Program-made: the position numbers and the translations under genes
Notes under the pieces: generated by a model
Databases searched by the model: none
Seen by the model: only the letters and a program-made list of their open reading frames with translations
What the model was told of the DNA's origin: nothing
Shown: positions 11,640 through 21,179 of the stretch, one piece after another
How the letters are laid out: each line of letters opens with the position of its first letter
Numbering within the stretch: position 1 is the first letter of the stretch
Assembly: GCF_905220365.1 (NCBI RefSeq)
Contig: NC_061130.1
Span: 1,929,501 to 1,993,500, forward strand
Direction: 5' to 3'
Origin: Vanessa cardui
Lineage: Eukaryota > Arthropoda > Insecta > Lepidoptera > Nymphalidae
Length of the DNA: 64,000 nucleotides

Positions 11640-11935
11640 AACAACAATAACAACAGCCGGTACATTGGGCTGGGTTAAGACCTCCTCTCCATTTGAAGAT
11701 AAGCTTCGAAACATAATCCAACACGCTATTGGTGGAATATATATGTGACAGAATTTCTATGAAATTTGACACATGCAGGTTTCCTCACGATTTTTTCCTT
11801 CACCGCTGAACATGACATTAATTATAAATACAAATTTAGCACATAAATATTCAGTGGTGTTTGCCTGGATTTTACCCGTAATCATTGATTAAGATGCACG
11901 CGTTCTAAACACTGGCCATCTCGGCTCATAAATCT
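11640..11935 (-). repeat. tRNA-derived SINE F2, nearly complete, diverged
   Basis: On the minus strand: GAGCCGAGATGGCC.AGTG (A-box region), TTAGAACGCGTGCATCTTAA, then TACGGGTAAAATCC (altered B box), GAGGAAACCTGCATGTGTCA, GTGGAATA, GAGAGGAGG, GCCCAATGTACCGG, and a (TTG)n tail at 11640-11656. Compare 55254-55567. Confidence 0.7.
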
Positions 11936-13538
11936 GAAGTTACACATAATTCTGTAGTTATTCAACAATCGTAAATTATATACTTATAGGACAAACTTCA
12001 ATTTTTATTGTTGGGACAATTGGGGATGCTACCCTAAGGGCAAACGAAAACCTCTCAATATAGTAACTGAATGTATTTGAAGTAATCTTACCATCTCGGG
12101 ACAACCTTGACCCATGTGTCCCTGGAGAGACTTTTGAGGTTATGAGAATATGACCCTAGCTGATTGCTACGGAACACGAGATCTGGGCCCCTCTGAAAGA
12201 AACATGTCACCCATTATGGGTGGCTTTTTTCTTTAGCAATTTACAACAACCAAAACGCTAAATGTATCTGAAGATAAGATAAATTTAGCTGCCTAATTTT
12301 GTATTAAAAGTAAAAGCCGGTAAATCGTTCGATGAGAGATGAGTCTTATATAATACTTCCTATATAATACTTCCCCTCTTTTTGAAGAAATGGCTGGACT
12401 TTCATTAACCTCGCTACTCCAATGGTGAATCGCGGATGAATATGACAGGAACCCATGATTTGAACAGGATATCAGGTATGAGTAATTAGATGTTATAACT
12501 TATTCGTTCAATTTATAGGAATATAATTTGAGAAAAACATGCGTCAAACATCTAATGACAACATTTTTTGTGGTGTGCGTGGTGGAATATGATCCAAACC
12601 CTCTCCTTAATGGAAGAGGAGGCCTTATCCCAGCAGTGGGAAATTTACAGGGTGTTACTTTATTTTACTGTAAGTGTTAATAAATATCTAACTATTAATA
12701 CATATAAATCATTTGATACGTTATTAAAAATGAAATGTTTGGCGCTTGCCAAATATATTTTTTTATGTCATATTCTTTAGCGATGTAGATTATTTTGCGC
12801 CCAAAATATACTCCGCTTGACAGCGCTTTAGATTTATGTGCCTTTTTGTAGCAGGATAAGTGTACAATGTATATCGTATTAAGGTTCTTGAATTTAATAT
12901 ATGGGTACAACATTTGGTCGTTGTGATATCTACTAAAATTTCTATATGTTATACGTACATACTATACAAAAAAGGTTCGTGTACGCCCGTGGGAAGTTCT
13001 ATTTTATCATCGTAACTAAAAATAGTTTTTAATCGAATAAAATAATAACAATAATTTTATATTATTACTATGATCATCATACTCGAATTTAGTAATTCAT
13101 AATTTAAATTTGTAAAAAAATAAACATCTTAAAAAAAGAAAACTAAAGAGTTGTAAAATAAATTATTAAATATAGTTTTGTTACTTATACTAAATATTTG
13201 TTTCTATTTTGAAACTAAAATACAAATGAGTGAGAGGAAAGCAGCAGAAGGTGTCATGACGTCATAAGAGTTTCATACCGTCACCGAAAACGATTCACTC
13301 ATATTCATAGGCATGTCAATATGCCTCACATTTATATTTCATGTTAAAAATATGATCGAATGTTCATTATACAAATTATATAATGAAAGGTGCAATATAT
13401 ATTTTAAATAAAAGATGGAGCAGACAAATCACCAAAGTGAAGCCAGGAATGCGAATACAAATTCGGTACGACGACGTGTCATTTTGTTTGTCAATAATTA
13501 ATCAAAATCAAAATAACTGTGGAATCTTATTATAGAAA
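11936..13538. other. Noncoding stretch
   Basis: No host gene seen. Contains the SINE fragment at 12575-12665. Segment 12050-12240 is GC-richer and unassigned. The overlapping short open frames at 12568-12913 come from the SINE tail and AT-rich flank. Confidence 0.5.
12575..12665 (+). repeat. SINE F2 3' fragment
   Basis: Contains GTGGTGGAATATGATCCAAA, GGAAGAGGAGGCCTTATCCC and AGCAGTGGGAAATTTACAGG, the 3' third of F2. The tRNA-related head is absent. Confidence 0.75.
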
Positions 13539-13570
13539 CTAGCTTTACCCGCCCGCTTCGCTGGGCATTA
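13539..13570 (-). mobile_element. Helitron 3' terminus
   Basis: On the minus strand: GCCCAGCGAAGCGGGCGGGT then AAAGCTAG then T. The GCCC..GGGC hairpin followed by CTAG and T matches the Helitron 3' end rule. It sits just outside the DIRS terminal region, so the DIRS element probably inserted near or within this Helitron; the Helitron body is not visible. Confidence 0.55.
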
Positions 13571-13588
13571 CATTAACCTCACCTTTAT

Positions 13589-13626
13589 TATACTTTGCTT
13601 CGTCTTCGAGATTAGAATACTTGTAG
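13589..13626 (+). repeat. DIRS outer end matching the ICR
   Basis: This 38-bp segment (TATACTTTGC...ACTTGTAG) is a perfect inverse of 20007-20044. In DIRS elements the internal complementary region mirrors the outer ends, so this marks the outer left end; the true terminus could be slightly to the left. Confidence 0.7.
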
Positions 13627-13685
13627 TAGCACGAACCGTGTCCATTCATACACTAAAGTTGAGAAAATACATTTTAAATCAAAAC

Positions 13686-13766
13686 AAAAAATAAAATTTA
13701 TTTAATATTCTATACTTTATGTTTTATTTCTCATAGTGGCAACACTGGTCGCCATTACTTGTCATT
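13686..13766 (+). repeat. DIRS left inverted terminal repeat
   Basis: About 81 bp that are the inverse of 20180-20261 with very few mismatches (for example G/A near 13752). Contains TTTATTTCTCATAGTGGCAA and CACTGGTC. Confidence 0.8.
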
Positions 13767-13833
13767 CACGTTCTAGTGCTCGGCCGTTCTACACATTACT
13801 TTTAAAAAGTCATCTTTAAGTTTAATAATAACG

Positions 13834-16160
13834 ATGCCTAAACGTAAAAGAAAAGACAGTGATGAGTACCTACTGCGAAAAATAAAGAAATTAGAAAGAA
13901 AGATACAAAAACGTACACGAAGATTATCATCGGACTCATCGTCAGACAAATCCAATACGGAATTGACATTACATGAAGGTAAGATGTCAATTAATGAAAA
14001 TTATAAGTGAGAATCCAGTTAAAAGTGTTATAATATTAAGTGTTGAGTACACTTCCATAGAGAGTGTTACCTTCACGATAATATACATTGAGGATAGTTT
14101 GTGAGACTCGCCTTTGTATGAATTATAACAAAAAAGTGTTGAGTTAATCTTCTAAGGATTATACCTTCACATTAATATTTTGAGTCTTTGTTACGAACAT
14201 AGTAACCGAATTTAAAATTTTTATTTTAGACAATCAACCGGATGTGTCACCAGATGTGCCCGCAATCATCGACAGCATAGATGATACGATGAGTGTAATT
14301 CAATCGTCACCAGCTGAAGTGGGCTTGGACCAACCGATCACGGAAAATATTTCCGATATACCTTCAACTTCTGAAGCACACAGTGAAACTCCGGTGGTTT
14401 TGGATAATAATATTCTGGAACTGCTAGATGAAACCCCTTCTAAAAGTAAAAAATGGGAACACATTGCTACCACGAGTCTATCAAAAGAAATAAAAAGAGA
14501 TCTTCTTGAGAAATATTTCTTAGCAGAAAACTGCCTCAAAATTGGTTCACCCCAATTAAATCCTGAAATTAAAGCTGCATTGTCTGACATATTGCTAAAA
14601 AAGGACAAAGCTATAGAATTAAAACAGAAACAACAAGCAATCGCTATTACATGCATAGGTCAGGCTTTGACAACTATATTTTCAAGTCAAAATAAAGACT
14701 CTGGTGTAATAAAACTTTTATTAGATGCAGCTAGACTATTATGTGACTCCCAGTATATTGAATCTATGTCTCGTCGAAGTTTTGTAACATCGACTATTAA
14801 AAAAGAAATTAAGGATCACTTATATTCTACCGAAATTGACAGTTTTCTTTTTGGAGAAAAGCTAGCCGAGACATTAAAAATAGCAAAAGCTATACAAAAA
14901 TCAGGAGTTGAAATAAAAACTGTGTCTCAAACTAAAGTTTTATCACAACATAATCAAACTCGTTCCTCCGCTTCCGCTGGCGAGGCAGACGGGAGCAGCA
15001 AGGAGAGCAGCGTATGCAACGCAACAGCCTCGCAAGTACCCAGCACCGCCGCCGCCGCCGCCGGCAGTGACCCGTCAATATCAGCCGCCGCCACTCGCGC
15101 AGCCGCAGCGCTCGCGCGGGCGAGCGCAGACACGCCGATAGAGGAGGTACGATGCACCGCTGGTAGATTAGCCGCTTTCTATGATAGGTGGCGCCTTATT
15201 ACCAATGATCCCGTAATTTTATCATGGGTTAAGAATGGTTATAAAATACCTTTTTCTACAATCGTGAAACAGGAATTTATCCCATCCTGCAAAAACGTTT
15301 CTCAGAAGGAACATAATGAATTTCAAGTCGTTATTAATGATTTATTAAATTCGGGTTCAATATCTGAATGCACTCCATGTAATATGCAATACATTTCAAG
15401 TATTTTTCTCGTTCCTAAGCCAAATGGCAAAAAACGATTTATTTTGAATCTTAAATCACTAAATAAATTTACTTTAACGAATCATTTTAAAATGGAGGAC
15501 TTGCGAACAACCTTGAAATTACTTTCCAAGAATTCTTATGTACAATTGATTTAAAAGATGCCTATTTTTTATTACCGATTCATGAAGAATTTAAAAAATA
15601 TTTACGTTTTATATTTAATAATAAATTATATGAATTTAATGTTCTCCCGTTCGGGCTCAATACAGCTCCTTTAGTTTTTACCAAGTTAATGAAACCTGTA
15701 ATATCCTTAATTAGGTCTTTGGGATATATCTCATCGATTTATTTAGATGATATATGCATAATTGCCGCTTCATTATATGCTTGCCAAAATAATGTCACTC
15801 ATACCATAGATATCCTAGAATCATTAGGTTTCATAATTAATTACGAAAAAAGTTCATTGACACCCCACACTAAATGTAAGTACTTAGGATTTATAATTGA
15901 CACGAAAAAATTTCATATCACTCTCACCGAGGAAAAAAGAATCTTAATAAAACAAGAACTATTAAAATTTTTGAAATTAAAACGATGAGATACTATAAGA
16001 GAATTTGCTCGATTAGCAGGCCTCCTTGCCTCATCTTGCCCTGCAATCCAATATGGTTGGTTGTACACTAAGCATATCGAACGATGCAAATACCTAGCTT
16101 TAGAAAAAACTGAGAACTATGACAGTTATATGACTATTCCTGATTATTTAATAAATAAGT
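13834..16160 (+). pseudogene. DIRS gag-like plus reverse transcriptase region
   Basis: Starts at ATG 13834 with a basic N terminus (MPKRKRK) and a K/R-rich helix, spliced at 13978/14230 in the same frame (see the intron entry). The gag-like part (to ~15140) has a Ser/Pro-rich acidic segment and an Ala-rich, GC-rich low-complexity tract (about 15030-15130). RT follows: GRLAAFYDRW, then IFLVPKPNGKKRFILNLKSL, then after a frameshift at about 15540 TIDLKDAYFLLPI, FNVLPFGLNTAP, and the catalytic IYLDDI near 15737-15754, then KCKYLGFIID. A TGA at 15985 interrupts it before TIREFARLAGLLAS. The frame is lost at the SINE insertion after 16160. RT motif order and the VLPFGL..AP and YLDDI forms fit DIRS/Pat-like RTs. 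Not functional as it stands. Confidence 0.85.
13979..14229 (+). other. Probable spliceosomal intron inside the DIRS first ORF
   Basis: GAAG|GTAAGATG at 13978/13979 is a strong donor and TTTTATTTTAG|AC at 14229/14230 a good acceptor. The 251-bp middle is AT-rich and has stops in the ORF frame (TGA soon after the donor). Upstream there are 48 codons plus one base (phase 1) and downstream two bases complete the codon and the frame continues through the gag-like protein. Without splicing, the downstream frame has no upstream ATG of its own. Introns have been reported in some DIRS elements; for this copy it is inferred from sequence only. Confidence 0.65.
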
Positions 16161-16169
16161 AAGATTAGG

Positions 16170-16285
16170 AGGAGGTGAGATGGCCCAGCGATTAGAACGC
16201 AAGCATCTTCATTTTCGTGTTTATAATTCTTCTCGTGCTCGGCGGTGAAGGAAAACATCGTGAGGAAACCTGCATGTCCAGTCCA
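16170..16285 (+). repeat. SINE F2 5' fragment inside the DIRS element
   Basis: GAGATGGCCCAGCGATTAGA, then GCATCTTCATTTTCGTG (the B-box region is deleted), TCTCGTGCTCGGCGGTGAAG and GAGGAAACCTGCATGT. The 3' half is missing. The next ~70 bases (16286-16354) belong to neither the SINE, the composite element nor the DIRS reading frame. Confidence 0.7.
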
Positions 16286-16354
16286 TGTCAAGCAATTCCA
16301 TTTTCCAGTGGACACAGACAGTTGTATGGGGCTCTATCGCATGTTCGCAACTCC

Positions 16355-18028
16355 ATAAATAAAACTTTTAACAAAAAGAAAAACCGACTTCAAACAAAAC
16401 ACTATTTTAAAACAAATGAATATGCACGAAAAAGTAATAAAAATAATTGCGTATTCACCATATTTTTTAGAGTCTTCCTAAGTTAAATGAAATGAAAAAT
16501 ATTAGACTACTTAAAAGTCGATTAACGAGTATATCATGTAGTTATAGTTATTGGTATATTTGGAGCCGGTGTCAGCCACGGTGCCCTTGCCCCAACAATC
16601 AAAAGAAAGAAGCGATACGAGCCCCTAAAAGGTAATTTGTAAAAAACATATTTGTTAAAGTATTCTCGTATTGTTTTTTGATAGATATACTGTAGGGTAT
16701 TATTGGCTGACACCGACTCCAAATATAACAATAATTATAACTACATGATATAATCGTTAATCGACTTTTAAGTAGTCTAATATTTTTCATTTCATTTAAC
16801 TTAGGAAGACTCTAAAAAATATGTTGAATACGCAATTATTTTTATTACTTTTTCGTGCATATTCATTTGTTTTAAAATAGTGTTTTGTTTGAAGTCGGTT
16901 TTTCTTTTTGTTAAAAGTTTTATTTATTTTTTGATTTTAAGTGAAGCTGATGTTGACTAACTATTTTTTTTTAATATGGATAGATTAAGCGTTCCGTTTA
17001 TATGAGTCAGAAACTACTTCGAGGACAATTTCAAAGGAAACTTGCGAATAAAGCAAAAATAGACTTTCGAAAATGCGGATTTAATACGTCACGCGGCGTA
17101 AACTACAAGGATCCCTCGAAAGAGCTGTAATCGAACTCAGCAAAAAAACTTTGAAAAAGACCAACTATATTTCGTACATCATATGACATCACATCACATA
17201 TACAAAATTTGATTAAAGATAGTAAGAAATTCTGCCCCATATCGCACCCTAACTGCGAGCCGTATAGGAGTTCCATCACTACATAGTATAAAACAAAGTC
17301 GCTTTCTCTGTCCCTATATCTTTAAATCTAGGCAACGGATTTTGATGCGGTTTTTTTTTAAAGATAGTGTGATTCAAAGGGGAAGGTTTGTGTATATAAT
17401 ACATGAACAATATAGTAAAGAAACACTGATAATTTTAGAAGTTTGCGATGTGATGTCGTAAATACACAAATTCTGTAGTATATTTAATATAGTATTGCAC
17501 CCGTGCGAAGCCGGGGTGGGTAGCTAGTTGATTATAATATTCGACTATGATAATTACGTAAACATAACCACATTATGGAAGGTGACTCAAATATCCAAAT
17601 AACCTATAAATAAAAGATTCGACTGAGTATCGCTAACGTGCTCCTCAGAATTGTTCCGTTCCCTTCCGTTCCGTTACTTTGTCATGGATCCTGTGCTCAG
17701 AACCTTACCAAACTTTCACCAAATTATCCTTGAAGTATATATTTTATAATAAAAAAAGAATTATCAAAATTGGTTAACGTGATTTTCAGTTATTCACCGA
17801 TTTGTCGCGCATATACATAATGCAAATTTAAGACTTATGTCGTTTTCATATGGATACCATCATCGGAAAAAAATTTAAAAAAAATGGGACCCCACGGGAA
17901 GCACTACCTTTCAAACAAAAAAAAAAATATCAAAATCGGTCCACCCAGTGAAAAGTTATGATGTAACAAACATAAAAAAAAAAAAAATACAGACGAATTG
18001 ATAACCTCCTCCTTTTGGAAGTCGGTTG
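16355..18028 (-). mobile_element. Composite 'AACCGACTTC' element, copy B, in the DIRS element
   Basis: Inverse copy of 6571-8279 over its whole length, with palindrome arms at about 16355-16576 and 16708-16925 and Helitron H1 at 17276-17527. It ends GTCGGTTG at 18028, immediately before the DIRS frame resumes (DDFEWWL). It lacks the ~24 central bases seen in copy A and has a shorter poly(A/T) run. The interruption of a recognisable gene gives a clean right boundary. Confidence 0.85.
17276..17527 (+). mobile_element. Mini-Helitron H1 nested in composite copy B
   Basis: TCACTACATAG start after A at 17275, 3' hairpin CCCGTGCGAAGCCGGGG, end GTGGGTAGCTAG, then T at 17528. 252 bp, same length and same position within the host element as in copy A (7083-7334). 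Confidence 0.85.
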
Positions 18029-18031
18029 ATG

Positions 18032-18920
18032 ATTTTGAATGGTGGTTAACACATATTGGGAGTTCAGTCAACCCTATCAGAGATGATTCATATAGGTTAG
18101 AAATTTTTTCTGATGCCAGTAAAACAGGTTGGGGGCGGCATGTGGTACGGATAGAGCTAACGGTAAATGGAGCAAAGATGAAAAAAATATGCACATAAAC
18201 TTTTTAGAGATATTGGCAGCATATTTTGGTTTACAGGTGTTTGCAAAGAGTTTATATATACGTAATTGCCAAATACTTCTTCGTATAGACAATACAACTG
18301 CCATTGCTTACATCAATAAAATGGGTGGTGTACGATTTCCGTATCTTACTGATATCACCAGAGAGCTATGGAAATGGTGCGAAGACAAAAATATTTTTGT
18401 CTATGCTTCTTATATCAGTTCACTTGATAATGACGTTGCGGATGCAGAATCGCGACGTTCACATCCCGATATCGAATGGGAATTAACTGACCACGCCTTC
18501 AGTAAAATTGTAAAATACTTTGGTAATCCAGATATAGATTTATTTGCTACTAGGCTAAATAAAAAATGCGTTAAATATATTTCTTGGCATAGAGATCCAG
18601 GAGCGCTAGCAATAAACTGTTTTACATTAAATTGGAAAAAATTAAAATTTTATGCATTTCCTCCAATATGTGTAATTTTGAAAATGATCCGTAAAATAAT
18701 TTCAGACAGAGCTGAAGGCATAGTGATTGTTCCTCTCTGGCCAACGCAACCCTGGTTTCCTCTATTTAAAAGTTTATGTTGCGATATGTTAATACTTGGA
18801 ATCAATACAGACGTGTTGTTATCTGTTCCCAACAGCCAACTGCGGAACAAAGTGACGCTGGTGGCCGCGAAGTTATCCGCGCGGCATTTTCGAGAAGAAG
18901 TATCCCTCGAAGTGCATTAG
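18032..18920 (+). pseudogene. DIRS RNase H and following domain
   Basis: Begins within DDFEWWLTHIG, then EIFSDASKTGWG, the conserved start of DIRS/Ty3-type RNase H (first catalytic Asp in SDAS). A one-base frameshift at about 18128 separates this from NFLEILAAYFGL (catalytic Glu), LRIDNTTAIAYINKMGG (Asp) and DNDVADAESR (last Asp). The second part, DIDLFATRLN, FYAFPP, VPLWPTQPWFP, is the conserved region that follows RNase H in DIRS and Pat elements. The 5' end is cut by the composite insertion. Confidence 0.85.
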
Positions 18921-19850
18921 ACGTAATGTGTGCAACTATATCGAATAATTCGATTAAACAATATAGCGTCGCTTTTAAAAAATAGTTACTTTTTTGTAAA
19001 AATAACAATATCGATGTTTATGAGGCCTCGGTTCCTCATATAATTAGTTTTTTGACCGAAATTTTTTATACCGGAATCAAATATAGTACTTTAAATAGTT
19101 ATAGATCCGCCTTATCATTAATTGTAAATCCAAAAATAGGAAAAGATGATAGGATAAGTAGGTTGTTTAAGGGTTTCTACCGGCTACGCCCAGCCTTACC
19201 GAAGTATAATGTCACTTGGAATCCTTCAATTGTGTTAAAATTTTTGGAAAGCTGGAACCCAAACGAAGATATTAGTATAGAATATTTAAAAAAGAAAATT
19301 GTGACATTACTAGCTCTTGTAACAGCACACAGAGTGCAAACTTTGAGTAAAATTAAAGTACAAAATATCGAAATTATAGAAAATGACAGAATAATTATAA
19401 AAATACCAGATCGGATCAAAACTTCACGGGCTGGTTCTTTTCAGCCTTCCTTAATTATACCTTTTTTTAAAGAAAAGCCAGAAATTTGCCCAGCAAATGC
19501 GTTATTGGTATACACTCATAGAACAGCTTCCGTGAGAAACCATGACCAATTATTCATTAGTTTTAATAGCCCACATAAACCAGTTTGTACCCAATCAATT
19601 AGTCGGTGGATAAAGGAAGTTTTGCATAAAAGCGGAATAGATACAAATATTTTTATAGCTCACTCAACTAGACATGCTTCTACTTCTTCAGCATATAAAA
19701 ATAATATTAACATTGATCTCATACGAAAAACGGCTGGATGGTCTGATTCATCCTCTTGTGTTCGCACAATTTTATCAAAAAGTTGTAATAAATAATGATG
19801 GTAATGACTTTGCAATGTCTATTCTACATAATAATTTGTAAATTATTAAT
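18920..19850 (+). pseudogene. DIRS tyrosine recombinase
   Basis: Recombinase that integrates the circular DNA copy. N-terminal core-binding part: SIKQYSVAFKK, TAG stop at about 18985, then LLFCKNN, YSTLNSYRSAL. The catalytic domain carries VTAHRVQTLSKIK (first Arg), a middle RIKTSR...PSLIIPFF, and HSTRHASTSSA (HxxR). The final catalytic Tyr is not in the main frame, which ends CVRTILSKSCNK; it is present in the neighbouring frame as AQFYQKVV, so a one-base indel near 19765 has displaced it. Because of the stop and the frameshift the protein is inactive. Confidence 0.85.
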
Positions 19851-20006
19851 TATTATGTTAAAATTATTTCAAATCACATTATGTTATGTTAGATTCATTT
19901 TATTTTGTGATTTGTAATATTTATATAAATATAGTTGATTATATAAATATGAGTATTTTTATTTTTATTATTATTTTTTATTTTTTTACAAATCATCTCT
20001 AAAGAT

Positions 20007-20044
20007 CTACAAGTATTCTAATCTCGAAGACGAAGCAAAGTATA
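20007..20044 (-). repeat. DIRS internal complementary region (part)
   Basis: Perfect 38-bp inverse of 13589-13626, located between the YR gene and the right inverted repeat, as expected for the ICR used to complete reverse transcription. Confidence 0.75.
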
Positions 20045-20179
20045 ATTGATGATTAAACGAACTTACCTTAAGTGACGTTCTATCATAATTATACGAAGGC
20101 TTCGTCTGAAGAGATTAGCTCCCTCCCTCCCTTTCTTCGGATACCCAGCATAAAAAAAAATACGATTCACTCTAAAGTA

Positions 20180-20261
20180 AATGACAAGTAATGACGACCA
20201 GTGTTGCCACTATGAGAAATAAAACATAAAGTATAGAATATTAAATAAATTATATTTTTTG
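20180..20261 (-). repeat. DIRS right inverted terminal repeat
   Basis: Inverse of 13686-13766. The similarity stops at 20261, where the R1-like element's 3' end begins, so the outermost right end seems lost or replaced. Confidence 0.8.
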
Positions 20262-20263
20262 TG

Positions 20264-21178
20264 AATGCCCTATTTATTCCGCCCCGGGTAATAGGGCTTG
20301 GAGGCCGAAAGGACAATCCGTGGGTCGTCCCCGCCGAGTGGAATCCCGAGCCCGCTCGGCAATCTCCATCTGGACCATGACGGTCTCACAGAAGGAGACT
20401 ACGGCCTCCCATGCCGATGCCTTGCGTAGCATCGCCGATACGACTGTCCGCAGGGAGAGATTTCGCCCGATTTCCTGGACCAAGACCTGCCTCTCCACGG
20501 TCCACGCGCGACACGCCTCCAGCGTATGCTGGGCAGTATCTTTGTCCGCCCCGCGATGGTGACTAACCGCCGTCGCTTCGCGTCCGATCTTACACAGGTA
20601 CTCTCCAAAGCAACCGTGACCGGTCAGCGCCTCCGTAAGTCGGAAAGTAATTCGCCGCTTCCTACGCATCCAGGCCTCGATGACCGGCAGGATCGCACTT
20701 TGACGAAGGGCACCAATCCGGTTGTAGACCCTCGCTTCCCTCTCCACCAGGATTTCCAGCGGCGGAAAGCACGGCAGAAGGGTCGCAATGCGGTTGGCCA
20801 CTCTTCGCTACAGACTCAGGATCTTAGTCTTGCAGCGGCGGACGCACGTCAGTCGTTGTGACCAAACGGGCGCAACGTAGAGGGCCATCGTTCGCACGAC
20901 ACCAGCATAAAGGCGACGAACCTCCTCCCGCGGTCCCCCGAGATTAGGCAGCAATCTGTGCATCGCACCCACTGCCTTCTCGATCCGGGGGGCCAGGAGC
21001 TTGAAGTGCTCTTCAAAACTCCAGCGACCGTCCAGCACGAGGCCCAGACGTTTGAATCAACAATGCGAATGATCAGCGAATAGGGCGGTTCCCGGCCCAC
21101 CGGCCGCTTGTGGAACCATAGCGCCTCGGTCTTATGCGGCGCTATCCGAAGGCCGAATTCGCAGACGTCACAGAGCCT
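20264..21178 (-). pseudogene. R1-clade LINE 3' fragment, GC-rich
   Basis: Minus-strand translation gives the end of an R1-like RT protein: GLRIAPHKTEALWF, LGLVLDGRWSFEEHF, LLPNLGGPREEVRRLYAGVV, APVWSQRL, then PPLEILVEREARVYNRIGAL and, near the C terminus, a zinc-knuckle-like C..H.....H..C with DTAQHTLEACRAW. At least two frameshifts (near 21050 and 20810) break it, and the RT active site is not included (5'-truncated). Its GC content contrasts sharply with the AT-rich flanks, normal for R1-clade elements. R1 itself targets rDNA; nothing indicates rDNA here, so this is a related non-rDNA lineage or a stray copy. Confidence 0.8.
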
Positions 21179-21179
21179 G

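Larger units (their letters stand above)
13589..20261 (+). mobile_element. DIRS-type tyrosine-recombinase retrotransposon, broken
   Basis: Order: left terminal region, inverted repeat, gag-like ORF with a probable intron, RT, RNase H, a C-terminal extension, tyrosine recombinase, internal complementary region, right inverted repeat. Replacement of integrase by a YR, inverted rather than direct terminal repeats, and the complementary region are defining traits of DIRS elements. They are reverse transcribed and thought to integrate as circles by recombination, without target duplication. The copy is dead: visible frameshifts at about 15540, 18128 and 19765, stops at 15985 and about 18985, a SINE fragment and the 1.67-kb composite element inserted between RT and RNase H. 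Confidence 0.85.

Noticed and set aside
14954..15157. Alanine-rich frame on the minus strand opposite the DIRS gag-like gene
   Set aside because: Shadow of the GC-rich Ala-coding tract on the plus strand.
20264..21178. Horizontally acquired bacterial gene, suggested by high GC
   Set aside because: The translation matches R1-clade LINE tails, which are normally GC-rich; no bacterial features.
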